Part shown: positions 34,919 through 46,308 of the stretch, one piece after another | Numbering within the stretch: the first letter of the stretch is position 1 | Layout of the letters: every line of letters begins with the position of its first letter | Assembly: GCF_003201605.1 (NCBI RefSeq) | Contig: NZ_QJJR01000012.1 | Coordinates: 1 to 64,000 of the forward strand | DNA length: 64,000 bases | Direction of reading: 5' to 3' | Origin: Streptohalobacillus salinus | GTDB lineage: Bacteria; Bacillota; Bacilli; Bacillales; Amphibacillaceae | Position numbers and translations under genes: made by a program | The notes under the pieces: generated by a model | The model's database searches: none | The model's input: the letters and a program-made list of their open reading frames with translations, nothing else | Told to the model about the DNA's origin: nothing

Positions 34919-37900
34919 TTATAACTTGAATTGTGTTACTTCCTCTAAAAATCCACGCAAGTACTGATGCCGCTCTTTTTCTGAACGTTTATCAAATACA
35001 AAAGTAAAGATCACCTGGTCTTCACTAATTTTAAATTTCAACATGCGGCCATAGTCACTCACATAGCGTTGTAAGCGATCAAAAGCAATCGTTGGTGTCA
35101 CGTGTTTGGACATCACCACTTGAATGCGCTGATTTGTTTCTTTGACCGCTTCAACACCTGCTTGTTTAGCCAATATGCGAAGGGTTGTCACATGTAATAA
35201 GTCACGCACTTCATCGGGATAATCACCAAAGCGATCAACCAATTCCTCTTTTATGTCCTCAAGCGTTTCTAAATCATCGGCGGCTCTAAAGCGCTTGTAC
35301 ATATTAATTTTTTGCTTACCATCATTGATATAGCTGTCTGGAATATAAGCATCCAGTACCAATTGTAGTTCTGGATTTATCGGTTGATTGACCTCATGAT
35401 AGCCGTCTTTGCGACGCTCAACGGCTTCTCTTAACATTTCTGAATATAAATCAAAACCAACAGAATCGATAAAGCCGTGTTGTTGCGCGCCGAGGATGTT
35501 GCCTGCCCCACGAATCGATAAGTCGCGCATCGCTATTTTAAACCCAGAACCAAGTTCCGTAAATTCCTTAATGGCTTGTAAACGTTTCTCTGAGACTTCG
35601 GTTAACACTTTGTCTTTTTGATACGTGAAATAGGCATACGCGACGCGGTTACTTCGACCAACGCGTCCACGAAGTTGGTATAACTGGCTTAGCCCCATTC
35701 GATCGGCTTGATCAACAATTAAGGTATTCACGTTCGGAATATCTACGCCCGTCTCGATGATGGTTGTAGAGACTAAGACATCATATTCGCCGTTTAAGAA
35801 GGCTAACATTACATTTTCAAGCTCGGTTTCACTCATCTGACCATGCGCGACCGCTACGCGTACTCCCTCAACTAAACTTTGAATTTCTTGAGCTTTACGT
35901 TCAATTGTTTCAACGCGGTTATATAAGAAAAAGATTTGACCTCCGCGACTCATTTCTCGTTCAATCGCTTCCCGTAATAGGACTGGATTATATTCTAATA
36001 CGTAGGTTTGAATCGGGAACCGATTCGCTGGTGGTGTTTCAATCACTGATAAATCTCTGACACCGAGCATCGACATATGCAAGGTCCGCGGGATTGGCGT
36101 TGCTGTTAGGGTTAACACATCAACATTGGTCTTCAATTCTTTGATCTTTTCTTTGTGTTTCACACCAAAGCGCTGTTCTTCATCGACCACTAATAAACCT
36201 AAATCTTTATAAACAACATCTTTTGATAATAGACGGTGTGTGCCGATAACTAAATCAACAACGCCCTCTTTCAGACGCTTTAATGTCTCGGTTTGCTGCT
36301 TGCGCGATCTAAACCGGCTTAACAAGCTAATCTCAACCGGATAATCTTGAAAACGATCGAGCGCTGTTTCAAAGTGTTGCTGCGCTAAAATGGTGGTGGG
36401 TACTAAAATCGCAACTTGCTTACCTTCAGCAATTGCTTTAAATGCTGCCCGCAGGGCTACCTCCGTTTTGCCGTAACCGACATCACCACAAAGCAAGCGG
36501 TCCATCGGACGCTTCTTCTGCATGTCTTGTTTAATCTCATCGATGCAACGTAATTGATCATCTGTTTCTTCATAGACGAATGCATCTTCAAACTCTCGTT
36601 GCATTAAGGTATCTTCGCCAAATTGATACCCGACTGACGCTTCTCTTGCAGCATAAAGTTTAATTAAATCATCGGCAATATCTTCTACTTTTGTTTGGAC
36701 TTTGCGTTTGACTTTTTTCCACTCACTACCGCCAAGCTTATACAGTTTTGGCTCTTTTCCTTCGGCCCCAACATATTTTTGCACCAAATCAATTTGATCT
36801 ATCGGTACAAATAATTTATCGTCACCTGTGTATTTAATTAACATAAAATCTTTATGAATACCCTGAACTTCTAGTGTTTCAACCCCAACAAAACGACCAA
36901 TCCCGTGATTGACATGAACCACGTAATCGCCTATTTTTAGTTCTTGGTAACTTTTTATGCGTTCTGCATTTGACATTTTCTTTGGTTTTGCTTTGCGCTT
37001 GGTTGATTGTGACTTGAACAATTCCTGGTCAGTAATCACTGCCAACTTATACAGCGGTAGTTCAAAGCCCGTATCTAATTGTCCAATTAAAACAATGGGT
37101 TGTTTCGCTGGTAATGTCGTAGCTTCATCGCCAATGCCCGCGTCAATTTGATAATCAGAAAGGATCGCTCGGACTTTCTCGGCTCGTTCTGGTGTTGAAG
37201 TAAGAAAGACAACGGAATAGTCGCCTTTTTTATAACGTATCATTTCATTTTTTAGGATATGCATTTGTCCATGAAATTGTTGCATCATCCGTGCAGTAAC
37301 ATTAACAATATTTTCAGGTTGGATATCTTGTACCTGACGTAAAAACACTGAAAAATATATGCGTTGCTGGACCAGTTGTTCTTCAATGGCTTGCCAGTTA
37401 TAAGAGACCTGCATATTAGGTAAGAAACGTTGGTTCATCAGTAACGATTCAATCCATTCTGTTTCTTCATGATCAAGTTGCTTCATTGACTCCAATATAC
37501 GGCCCATCTCATCGAAAAAGACTAATCCGTCTTCTGGTAAATAGCTGAGTAAGCTCGCCGAATCCTCATAAAAATAGTGTGCGTATTTATAAAGATCTTC
37601 AAACGTATCGCCTGATTCCAACAACTCAATCTCATGTTCAATGGTAGCGCGTAATTCTAACTGATCACCACTACGACTAGCGACCGCTTCTGCCAGTGAC
37701 GCTTTTAAGGTTCTCACTAAGTGCGCGCGATCAGCCTGGGTGAGCAACAGCTCTGTGACGGGTTGAATGCTTACCTGCGTCACCTTTTCTTTGGAACGCT
37801 GACTCTCCGGATCAAAATAGCGAATCGAATCGACTTCATCATCAAAAAGTTCAATCCGAATGGGATCCGCTTCAGTAATTGGATAAATATCTAGAATCCC

Positions 37901-38434
37901 CCCGCGCAGACTGAACTCTCCTGGTGATTGCACCATTTCTGTGCGTTCATAGCCCATTTGGACCAATTGTTTTATATCTTCTTCACGGTCGATATCCTTG
38001 CCTAAAGCAAACGTCAGCTCAAACATTTTCCAGTAATCCGCTGGAGGCAAGACCCGCTTTAAGGCAGCTACCGGAACAATCAGCACGCCTGACGTACTAT
38101 CAATCCATTCGCTAAGTGCCTTGATGCGTTGACTTCTAAGTTCTGGACTTGATATCGCCATTTCCGCTGCAATCAATTCATTCACAGGATAGAGTTGGAC
38201 ACTTGCTTCATCAACAAGCTCAATAAAATCATCATAAATCTTTTGTGCTTGTGAGAGTTGATGCGTCACGATCAATGTTTTTTTGGAAGTTTTTTGCTTT
38301 ACCGTGTTCATCCATACGCTCTTAAGTGAGCCCGACAAGCCCGTCGCCAGTTGTTCTTTTAGACCTTTCTCGACACCGTCAACTAACGATTCAATATCTG
38401 TAGCAGTTGATAAATATTGACTAAATATATGCAT
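34919..38434 (-). CDS. mfd: Transcription-repair coupling factor
   Basis: Superfamily 2 DNA translocase that removes RNA polymerase stalled at lesions and recruits UvrA. The protein is 1171 aa (B. subtilis 1177). Order of domains: UvrB-like N-terminal part (to ~340), RNA-polymerase interacting domain beginning IGDYVVHVNHGIGRF near 497, and translocase motifs LCGDVGYGKTEVALRAAF (Walker A), DEEQRFGV, TLTATPIPRTL and QLRGRVGR. A C-terminal TRCF domain with NPELQLVLDAYIPDSYI follows. It sits after pth as in B. subtilis, without the small gene fin. Confidence 0.97.
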   Translation of the reverse strand: MHIFSQYLSTATDIESLVDGVEKGLKEQLATGLSGSLKSVWMNTVKQKTSKKTLIVTHQLSQAQKIYDDFIELVDEASVQLYPVNELIAAEMAISSPELRSQRIKALSEWIDSTSGVLIVPVAALKRVLPPADYWKMFELTFALGKDIDREEDIKQLVQMGYERTEMVQSPGEFSLRGGILDIYPITEADPIRIELFDDEVDSIRYFDPESQRSKEKVTQVSIQPVTELLLTQADRAHLVRTLKASLAEAVASRSGDQLELRATIEHEIELLESGDTFEDLYKYAHYFYEDSASLLSYLPEDGLVFFDEMGRILESMKQLDHEETEWIESLLMNQRFLPNMQVSYNWQAIEEQLVQQRIYFSVFLRQVQDIQPENIVNVTARMMQQFHGQMHILKNEMIRYKKGDYSVVFLTSTPERAEKVRAILSDYQIDAGIGDEATTLPAKQPIVLIGQLDTGFELPLYKLAVITDQELFKSQSTKRKAKPKKMSNAERIKSYQELKIGDYVVHVNHGIGRFVGVETLEVQGIHKDFMLIKYTGDDKLFVPIDQIDLVQKYVGAEGKEPKLYKLGGSEWKKVKRKVQTKVEDIADDLIKLYAAREASVGYQFGEDTLMQREFEDAFVYEETDDQLRCIDEIKQDMQKKRPMDRLLCGDVGYGKTEVALRAAFKAIAEGKQVAILVPTTILAQQHFETALDRFQDYPVEISLLSRFRSRKQQTETLKRLKEGVVDLVIGTHRLLSKDVVYKDLGLLVVDEEQRFGVKHKEKIKELKTNVDVLTLTATPIPRTLHMSMLGVRDLSVIETPPANRFPIQTYVLEYNPVLLREAIEREMSRGGQIFFLYNRVETIERKAQEIQSLVEGVRVAVAHGQMSETELENVMLAFLNGEYDVLVSTTIIETGVDIPNVNTLIVDQADRMGLSQLYQLRGRVGRSNRVAYAYFTYQKDKVLTEVSEKRLQAIKEFTELGSGFKIAMRDLSIRGAGNILGAQQHGFIDSVGFDLYSEMLREAVERRKDGYHEVNQPINPELQLVLDAYIPDSYINDGKQKINMYKRFRAADDLETLEDIKEELVDRFGDYPDEVRDLLHVTTLRILAKQAGVEAVKETNQRIQVVMSKHVTPTIAFDRLQRYVSDYGRMLKFKISEDQVIFTFVFDKRSEKERHQYLRGFLEEVTQFKL

Positions 38435-38539
38435 GTTATTCTCTCCCCCCTCATGCTTTATCTCTTAGGTGCAAAAACGCTTTGGCGGAAAACCAAAGCA
38501 CTCATTTTTTATTTGATTTTACCTCTTCGAGGACACACA

Positions 38540-38582
38540 GCTAACCCTTTCTTCAGACCGCACTGACGGTAAGAAAGGGTTT
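38540..38582 (-). terminator. Hairpin after pth
   Basis: AACCCTTTCTT and AAGAAAGGGTT form an 11-bp stem beginning a few bp after the pth stop. A T-run is lacking, so terminator strength is uncertain. Confidence 0.5.
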
Positions 38583-38586
38583 ATCA

Positions 38587-39144
38587 TCAATTATGTTGAT
38601 TCATCACTTCTTGGAACGTGTGCTTAAACCACGCTTCACACGCATCGGCTGCAAGCGTAATCGCTTGACTCATTTCAACTTTTTCCTCTTTGCTGAATTT
38701 GCCTAGCACATGATCAGTGACTGTCATACCCGGTTTAGGGCGATCAATGCCCACGCGGACACGGTTAAAGTTTTTTGTTCCAAGTTGATCAATAATAGAT
38801 CGCATGCCATTATGACCACCATGACCACCATTTTGGCGCATCCGCACTTTACCGGTTGGTAAATCTAAATCGTCATAAATGACACAAACATCTTCTGGCT
38901 CAATCGAATAGAAATCCATTAACGGTTTAATGCTCTCGCCTGAGAGATTCATATAAGTCTGTGGTTCTAATAAGATGATTTGTTCCATTCCTAAATGCTC
39001 AATTGCATAATGCCCTTGAAACTTCTTCTTGTTTAAGCCCCAACCGTTGCGCCTCGCTACTTCTTCAATCACTAAAAACCCGACATTATGTCGGGTATCT
39101 TTATACTTCCTGCCTGGGTTACCCAGACCAGCAATTAACTTCAT
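38587..39144 (-). CDS. pth: Peptidyl-tRNA hydrolase
   Basis: Releases peptides from peptidyl-tRNA that has dropped off the ribosome. The protein is 185 aa, standard length. GLGNPGRKYKDTRHNVGF at residues 6-23 includes the active-site histidine H20, and YDDLDLPTGKVR and GGHGGHNGMRSI are further family signatures. It is encoded between rplY and mfd. Confidence 0.97.
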   Translation of the reverse strand: MKLIAGLGNPGRKYKDTRHNVGFLVIEEVARRNGWGLNKKKFQGHYAIEHLGMEQIILLEPQTYMNLSGESIKPLMDFYSIEPEDVCVIYDDLDLPTGKVRMRQNGGHGGHNGMRSIIDQLGTKNFNRVRVGIDRPKPGMTVTDHVLGKFSKEEKVEMSQAITLAADACEAWFKHTFQEVMNQHN

Positions 39145-39266
39145 TTAAATTCACATCTTTCTATTTGACTTGTATAGCTTACATTCTACTTGTTTTCATC
39201 ACAAAAATAAAGCTAAACAACCAAATGTTCTAAGCAAAAGCTACTATGTCCTAAGTGCTTGACATA

Positions 39267-39302
39267 GAAAAAGCGCTTAGGTAAGAACTTACCTAAGCGC
39301 TT
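39267..39302 (-). terminator. Terminator of rplY/ctc
   Basis: AAGCGCTTAGGTAAG and CTTACCTAAGCGCTT (39271-39302) form a 14-15-bp stem with T's following on the minus strand. Confidence 0.92.
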
Positions 39303-39320
39303 GGTTTGAAAAAGTTTGTC

Positions 39321-39974
39321 TTACTCTTTATCTTCGCCCTCTTCTTCATCTTCTGCACCTTTTTGATCAACAAGTTCTGGTTCAACTTCTTCATCTGTCT
39401 CTTCTTCATCAAGAAGATCTTCAACATCATCTGGTGCTGTTACTGTTACAATAGTAGTATTTTCATCTTCTAAGATTTCATACTTCGCATCTGCTTTCAA
39501 ATCTGAGACCATAATTGAGTCACCCACATCAAGACTAGAAACATCAATTAAAATTTCTTCTGGAATATCTGCAGGTTTCGCACGAACTTCCAACTCATAA
39601 AGTGGTTGTTGTAAGACGCCACCTTCTTTTTGTCCAACTGATTCGCCTTCTAAGTGGACATTAACCATAACATCCATCTCTTGTTTCATATCAACGACAT
39701 AGAAGTCAGCATGAATTAACTGATCTTTAACCGGCTCCACTTGATAGTCATGTAGCATAACATCAACAGGTTCACCTTCAACATCTAAAGTGATAATCGC
39801 GTTACGTCCTTCATCACGAACGGTTTTTAGTAAATCAATACTATTTACTGCTACAGGTGTTGATTTTTTATCATGCCCGTAGACTACCGCCGGAATTGAA
39901 CCTTCTTCACGAATTTGTTTCGTATTTGATTTCTTTAAATCTTCTCTTTTTACTGCTTTTAACTTAACTGCCAT
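39321..39974 (-). CDS. rplY: 50S ribosomal protein L25/CTC
   Basis: A 217-aa ribosomal protein of the TL5/CTC type that binds 5S rRNA; in B. subtilis ctc is a sigma-B stress gene. The N-terminal L25 domain (about 1-90: REEGSIPAVVYGHDKK, NAIITLDVEGE, QVEPVKDQLIHADF) is followed by the C-terminal beta domain (100-185) and an extremely acidic tail (after ~185, mostly Glu and Asp). The ATG at 39974 has GGAGG 9 nt upstream. No sigma-B promoter is evident to me. Confidence 0.94.
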   Translation of the reverse strand: MAVKLKAVKREDLKKSNTKQIREEGSIPAVVYGHDKKSTPVAVNSIDLLKTVRDEGRNAIITLDVEGEPVDVMLHDYQVEPVKDQLIHADFYVVDMKQEMDVMVNVHLEGESVGQKEGGVLQQPLYELEVRAKPADIPEEILIDVSSLDVGDSIMVSDLKADAKYEILEDENTTIVTVTAPDDVEDLLDEEETDEEVEPELVDQKGAEDEEEGEDKE

Positions 39975-40105
39975 AAGTGTCAACCTCCAATAAATTTAAC
40001 GCAAAAAGTAATAAAGCATTACCTTATGCATTTTCGTTTTTTATATAAACGATTCTAATGAAGTACTTTCCCTCTATCAGCTTTTGTTAAACCTAAATCT
40101 TTAAA

Positions 40106-41059
40106 TTAATCAAATAAAACACTGACTGACAGCTGTTCGTGAACACGGATAATTGCCTCTGAAATCAGTGGTGCTACTGAGAGCGTAACAACTTTGTCTG
40201 TCTTCTTTTCTTTAGGTAAAACAATTGAATTGGTTACCACTAACTCTTTAATTGGTGACTCACCAATGCGTTCCATCGCTGGGCCAGAAAGAACGGGATG
40301 TGTACAACATGCATAAACGTCTTTGGCCCCATTTTCAATTAAAGCATTAGCTGCTAAGCTAATCGTACCGGCGGTATCAATCATATCATCAATCAGAATC
40401 GCTGTTTTTCCTTCTACTTTACCTACGATGTTCATAACTTCAGCCACGTTTGGTCGTGGACGACGCTTATCTATAATTGCAATCGGTGCCTTTAAGCGCT
40501 CTGCTAATTGACGGGCACGACTCACACCCCCATGGTCAGGTGAAACAATCACAATATCATCTAAGTTCTTTTCACTCCAGTAATCACCTAAGATAGGTAC
40601 ACCAACCAGTTGATCAACTGGGATATTAAAGAATCCTTGGATTTGTGGTGCATGCAGATCCAGTGTAATAACCCGATCAGCGCCAGCTACTTGGATAATG
40701 TCTGCCACAAGTTTAGCAGTAATTGGTTCACGTGCACGCGCTTTACGATCTTGTCTCGCATAGCCATAATACGGAATAACAACGTTAATCGTTGCTGCAG
40801 ACGCACGCTTTAATGCATCAATCATAATTAACATTTCCATGATGTGCTGATTGACAGGCGCAGACGTTGATTGCACAACGTACACGTCACAACCACGAAT
40901 ACTTTCCTCAATATTAATTTGAATTTCACCATCGCTAAACGAAGATACTGAACACTTTCCAAGCGGTACGCCAATTTGCTCTGCAATTTCTTTTGCTAAT
41001 TCTGGATTTGAATTTAGAGTGAACACCTTTAACGTACGATCTTGATACCCAACAGACAT
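40106..41059 (-). CDS. prs: Ribose-phosphate pyrophosphokinase (PRPP synthetase)
   Basis: Makes PRPP from ribose-5-phosphate and ATP for nucleotide, histidine and tryptophan synthesis. The protein is 317 aa, as in B. subtilis. Motifs: [10 protein letters not shown] (flexible loop), [17 protein letters not shown] (ATP binding), [11 protein letters not shown] (metal) and the PRPP loop [11 protein letters not shown] near 220. It follows glmU, the widely conserved glmU-prs pair. Confidence 0.97.
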   Translation of the reverse strand: MSVGYQDRTLKVFTLNSNPELAKEIAEQIGVPLGKCSVSSFSDGEIQINIEESIRGCDVYVVQSTSAPVNQHIMEMLIMIDALKRASAATINVVIPYYGYARQDRKARAREPITAKLVADIIQVAGADRVITLDLHAPQIQGFFNIPVDQLVGVPILGDYWSEKNLDDIVIVSPDHGGVSRARQLAERLKAPIAIIDKRRPRPNVAEVMNIVGKVEGKTAILIDDMIDTAGTISLAANALIENGAKDVYACCTHPVLSGPAMERIGESPIKELVVTNSIVLPKEKKTDKVVTLSVAPLISEAIIRVHEQLSVSVLFD

Positions 41060-41133
41060 TTAGTCAAACCTCCATATATTTATAATTATATAATAGTTAG
41101 CTTACGCTAAACCGATACACTAAAAACCATGCT

Positions 41134-42513
41134 CTATTCGTTTAACAATTTATTAAAACGCTTGGCATATCCTTCTTTATTGACTTGTTTCGCTCGGGCG
41201 ACTGATAACGCAATTTCTGGAACATCTTTCGTTATGGTTGACCCTGCTGCAACAAGTGCCCCACGCCCAATTGTAAGTGGCGCAATGAGATTCGTGTTAC
41301 AGCCAATAAAAACATCATCTTCGATGATGGTCTTAAATTTATCTTTGCCATCATAGTTCACTGTGATCGAGCCACAACCAACATTCACATTTTTTCCAAT
41401 CTCAGCATCGCCAATGTAACTTAAATGGGAGACCTTGCTGCCGGCGTCAATGTGTGACTTCTTCACTTCGACAAAATTTCCTATTTTTGCGTGATCTTCA
41501 ATCGTAGTTGCTGGGCGAATATGCGTAAATGGTCCAATGTTTACTTGGTTTCCTACTTTGCTGTCATGGACGACACTTTGTTTAACAATCGTTCCTTCAC
41601 CAATTTCAGCATCTTTAATTTCACTATTTGGACCAATGATTGCATCGGCCTTAATGTGTGATGCGCCTCTAATGGTGGTCCCCGGTTGAATCACAACATC
41701 TGCTTCGATTGTGACCGTCGGTGCAATATATGTTGTTAGTGGATCAATAATACTCACACCATTACGCATGTGCATGACATTTGTCCGTATTTTCATCAAA
41801 CGTTCCGCTTCTGAAAGCGCAACACGGTCATTCACACCTAATATTTCATCGGCATCAGGCGTGTTAAAGGCCGCGACAGTCTCTCCTTGTTTTTGGGCAA
41901 TTTCAATTACATCTGGTAAATAATACTCACCCTGTGCATTATCATTTGAAACATGACTCAACGCATCGAATAAGAAACGGTTATCAAAACAATACGTTCC
42001 TGCATTGATTTCTTTCACCTTACGTTCTTGTTCATTGGCATCTTTTTGTTCAACAATTTTTTCAACAGCTCCATGCTCATCACGAATAATGCGACCGTAG
42101 CCGGTTGGTTCACTTACAGATGTCGTTAAAACAGTAACTTTCGCCTGTTCACGCTCGTGATAATTAAATAGCGCTTCTAACGTTTCACCTGTTAATAACG
42201 GTGTATCACCACAAACGACAAGCGTGACACCTGCTTTATTCTTCAATAAGTCTTCTGCTTGTTGAACCGCATGACCTGTACCTAACTGTTCACTTTGTAA
42301 GACAAAACGCGTCACATCGCCAAGTTCTTGTTTCACTTTCTCGGCACCATGACCGACAATAGTGACAATTTCATCTAATTTCAACGTCTGCAACTGGTCC
42401 ATCACATGTTGAACCATTGGTCGACCCATCACCGGATGAAGTACTTTATATAACTTAGATTTCATTCGCGTGCCTTGTCCTGCAGCTAATACTACAGCAA
42501 ACCGTTTATTCAT
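41134..42513 (-). CDS. glmU: Bifunctional UDP-GlcNAc pyrophosphorylase / glucosamine-1-phosphate acetyltransferase
   Basis: Makes UDP-GlcNAc for the cell wall. The protein is 459 aa (B. subtilis 456). The N-terminal nucleotidyltransferase has [11 protein letters not shown] at residues 10-20. The C-terminal half is a left-handed beta helix of hexapeptide repeats (for example [15 protein letters not shown], then [10 protein letters not shown]) carrying the acetyltransferase site (NYDGKDKF). It is encoded between spoVG and prs as in B. subtilis. Confidence 0.97.
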   Translation of the reverse strand: MNKRFAVVLAAGQGTRMKSKLYKVLHPVMGRPMVQHVMDQLQTLKLDEIVTIVGHGAEKVKQELGDVTRFVLQSEQLGTGHAVQQAEDLLKNKAGVTLVVCGDTPLLTGETLEALFNYHEREQAKVTVLTTSVSEPTGYGRIIRDEHGAVEKIVEQKDANEQERKVKEINAGTYCFDNRFLFDALSHVSNDNAQGEYYLPDVIEIAQKQGETVAAFNTPDADEILGVNDRVALSEAERLMKIRTNVMHMRNGVSIIDPLTTYIAPTVTIEADVVIQPGTTIRGASHIKADAIIGPNSEIKDAEIGEGTIVKQSVVHDSKVGNQVNIGPFTHIRPATTIEDHAKIGNFVEVKKSHIDAGSKVSHLSYIGDAEIGKNVNVGCGSITVNYDGKDKFKTIIEDDVFIGCNTNLIAPLTIGRGALVAAGSTITKDVPEIALSVARAKQVNKEGYAKRFNKLLNE

Positions 42514-42655
42514 AACGAAACCTCCGCAAAAATATATTTTATATCACCTTATGTATATGTCTCTTAAAATTATACCACTAAAAAATATATCTTAAAAGGT
42601 ACGGAAAAGCAATGGTGAAACAGCGATTTAATTAATTGTTTACTTTCGGCCACAC

Positions 42656-42683
42656 AAAAAGCCTAATCAAACGATTAGGCTTT
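42656..42683 (-). terminator. Terminator of spoVG
   Basis: AAAGCCTAATC / GATTAGGCTTT perfect 11-bp stem with a 4-nt loop, then TT on the minus strand. Confidence 0.88.
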
Positions 42684-42704
42684 CTAAAATAATAAATAAT
42701 TCAA

Positions 42705-42992
42705 CTATGAGACCACACTTTCAGCTTCTGTTTGTTCAGCGTTTACTTCTTCATACTTCGCTAGAATAGCATCTTGAATGACTGCACGCATCTTGGCATG
42801 AATCGGATGAGCGATATCACGAAACTCACCATCTGGTGTTCGTTTTGACGGCATCGCCACAAACAAGCCATTATGACCGTCAATGACACGTATATCATGC
42901 ACAACAAACGCCTCATCAAGTGTTATTGACGCGATTGCTTTCATCCGATTGTCACTATCAACACAACGTAGTCTTACATCTGTAACTTCCAT
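42705..42992 (-). CDS. spoVG: RNA-binding regulator SpoVG
   Basis: A 95-aa protein, nearly the 97 aa of B. subtilis. Conserved stretches: [26 protein letters not shown] and [21 protein letters not shown]. SpoVG binds RNA and DNA and affects septation, cell-wall and virulence traits also in non-sporulating Firmicutes (Listeria, Staphylococcus), so its presence does not imply sporulation. I chose the ATG at 42992 (AAGGTGG upstream) over the GTG codons 9-12 nt before it. yabJ, which lies between purR and spoVG in B. subtilis, is missing. Confidence 0.95.
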   Translation of the reverse strand: MEVTDVRLRCVDSDNRMKAIASITLDEAFVVHDIRVIDGHNGLFVAMPSKRTPDGEFRDIAHPIHAKMRAVIQDAILAKYEEVNAEQTEAESVVS

Positions 42993-43112
42993 TATGTTCA
43001 CCACCTTAATTGTTTTAACTGCTTTAACATATGTTCAACAACCTACGGCTAAGTTCCTGCATAATTTCAACATTTTTGAAAAAATTAAAACAAAGGTTCA
43101 CAATTTAGACAA

Positions 43113-43934
43113 TTAGTTCACATAATCAAAGTAGTTACCTAGTGACACGTCAATTTTCGCGTTTTTTACATCAACATTTGATATTTGTAGTAATGATAAA
43201 TAATCGGTAACGACCCGCTCATCTTCTTCATCCTCTGCTTCTGCTAATACACCAATCCCTTTAACTTCTGCATTAAATTCTTTCAATAAGCTTTTCATTC
43301 CATCTATGGTTCCGCCAGCCTTCATAAAGTCGTCAATAATACAGACCTTTGTCCCATTCTTCAAGCTACGCTTAGTGAGCACCATCGTTTGAATTTTCCG
43401 CGATGAACCCGATACATAATTAATACTTACCGTTGACCCTTCTGTAATCTTTGGGTCACGTCTGACAATAATGACCGGTACATTTAAGAAAGCAGCCACA
43501 GCATAGGCAATCGGAATCCCTTTTGTTGCGACCGTAACAACCGCTTCAATATCTAAATGACTAAAAGCCGTTGCAAATAAACGTCCTATATTTCTTACCG
43601 TTTTAGGTTCACCTAATAAATCGCTCATGAATAAGTAGCCCCCCGGCAAAATACGCGTAGGGTCTTCAAGACGATTTGCTAGTGTTTCTAGAAAGGTTAA
43701 GCTATGTTGGTCGTTATATTTCGGAATGTAACGCACACCACCAGCAGCCCCTGCAATTGATTCCAGATAGCCAATCCCTTCTTCTTTAAGCATATTATTC
43801 ATAATCGTTAAGTCTTCACTGATCGATGACTTAGCTGCTTGATACCGCTCTGAAAAGAACGGTAAAGAAATAAGCTGCATCGGATGTTCCAGTACATATT
43901 CTGTCATACCAATTAACCGATCACTTCTTTTCAT
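43113..43934 (-). CDS. purR: Purine operon repressor PurR
   Basis: A 273-aa PRPP-responsive repressor of purine genes. The N-terminal winged helix (about 1-70: DRLIGMTEYVLEHPMQLI, then ISEDLTIM) is followed by a type I phosphoribosyltransferase domain with the PRPP motif CIIDDFMKAGGT. The ATG at 43934 has GGGGTGG upstream and gives the typical MKRSDRLI start. It lies between veg and spoVG. The MEP-pathway gene ispE, found between veg/sspF and purR in B. subtilis, is missing. Confidence 0.95.
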   Translation of the reverse strand: MKRSDRLIGMTEYVLEHPMQLISLPFFSERYQAAKSSISEDLTIMNNMLKEEGIGYLESIAGAAGGVRYIPKYNDQHSLTFLETLANRLEDPTRILPGGYLFMSDLLGEPKTVRNIGRLFATAFSHLDIEAVVTVATKGIPIAYAVAAFLNVPVIIVRRDPKITEGSTVSINYVSGSSRKIQTMVLTKRSLKNGTKVCIIDDFMKAGGTIDGMKSLLKEFNAEVKGIGVLAEAEDEEDERVVTDYLSLLQISNVDVKNAKIDVSLGNYFDYVN

Positions 43935-44111
43935 GCTTCCACCCCAAAACCGAATAATTTTAAGTAAATATAACATTTTATACGGTTTTTAGCAAGAGAT
44001 TCCTAAATAAACATCCAAAATATTCATGGTTCTCCTTACCTTTTAAATGACCGACCACTTTAAAGAAGACACCACCGTGATGACGAATTATCACAGCTAA
44101 ATTTAAGCAAC

Positions 44112-44140
44112 AAAAAAAGCAGTAAAACGTGCTTACTGCT
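44112..44140 (-). terminator. Terminator of veg, overlapping its stop codon
   Basis: AGCAGTAA (44118-44125) pairs with TTACTGCT (44133-44140), followed by TTTTTTT on the minus strand. The upstream arm contains the veg stop codon (44135-44133), so the terminator begins inside the coding region. Confidence 0.88.
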
Positions 44141-44399
44141 CACCAACTGCGACCATATTGTTTTCCTCGATGAAGTTTAACTCAACTGCTTCTGTTAAAA
44201 CATCTGCATAGCTATACGAAACACGTTCAAATGCGTTCTCATCTTGATCTAATGCCACGATGAATACTGCATTGTAGGTTTCTTCAAGTGTACCATAACG
44301 TTCGACTGTCTTTTTTCTACCGCCATTAGCTATAAGCTGTAGACGTTTGCCAATCTGACCATCTAATCCACGTTTAATCTCAACTAAAGTTTTTGCCAC
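44133..44399 (-). CDS. veg: Veg protein
   Basis: An 88-aa protein close to B. subtilis Veg (86 aa), which stimulates biofilm genes by interfering with SinR-type repression; the biochemical role is incompletely known. Conserved: [49 protein letters not shown] chose the GTG at 44399 (AGGTGGAG upstream) because it starts with VAKTL as in relatives; the ATG at 44414 lies inside the ribosome-binding site region. It is preceded by a very strong promoter. Confidence 0.94.
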   Translation of the reverse strand: MAKTLVEIKRGLDGQIGKRLQLIANGGRKKTVERYGTLEETYNAVFIVALDQDENAFERVSYSYADVLTEAVELNFIEENNMVAVGEQ

Positions 44400-44462
44400 T
44401 ATACTCCACCTCATTTCTCTAAGTATAACACAAAAGCAAAGGTTACGTCAATAAAATATTTT

Positions 44463-44492
44463 ATTATAACAGTATAGTATTTTCCTTGTCAA
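44463..44492 (-). promoter_or_regulatory. Promoter of veg
   Basis: TTGACA (44492-44487) and TGTTATAAT (TATAAT 44468-44463, extended -10) with 18-bp spacing. It corresponds to the strong Pveg of B. subtilis. Confidence 0.88.
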
Positions 44493-44628
44493 CAAAATGT
44501 TTTCACCCTCTGTCAAAAACGTTGCTCTGCCTAGCAAAAAATAATAAGCTGCATAACACTTTTAGCCTCCCCATTTAGTCTTCGCTTGCTCCTTAGCCTA
44601 TGCTCGTACAGAAACATCATAAGTAAAA

Positions 44629-44660
44629 GGCTGCTTCACCCCGTTAGGAAAAGCAGCCCT
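44629..44660 (-). terminator. Terminator of rnmV-ksgA
   Basis: GGCTGCTT and AAGCAGCC pair across a loop about 20 bp after the ksgA stop, followed on the minus strand by TTTTAC. Confidence 0.8.
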
Positions 44661-44679
44661 TAACGCTTTCACACCACAG

Positions 44680-46105
<1,426 letters not shown>

Positions 46106-46249
46106 AGCTTAGCCTCCTATTGCCTCGCATTTTCTTTTACTAGTATAGCGCAAGTTCTGGTTGTTTTCATTAAAAACTATTCTGTTGCCGTGAAGTGACT
46201 TAGGGTTGACCCATGCATCTTTCACGCTACATATTTTCACAAATCACAA

Positions 46250-46292
46250 AAAAATAAAGCCTTACCCACCCCGAAGGGCAAAGTAAGACTTA
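46250..46292 (-). terminator. Terminator of rpfB/yabE
   Basis: AGTCTTACTTTGCCC paired imperfectly with GGGTGGGTAAGGCT around a TTCG-like loop, followed by TTATTTTTTT on the minus strand. Confidence 0.85.
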
Positions 46293-46308
46293 GCCTAATG
46301 TCTCATTG

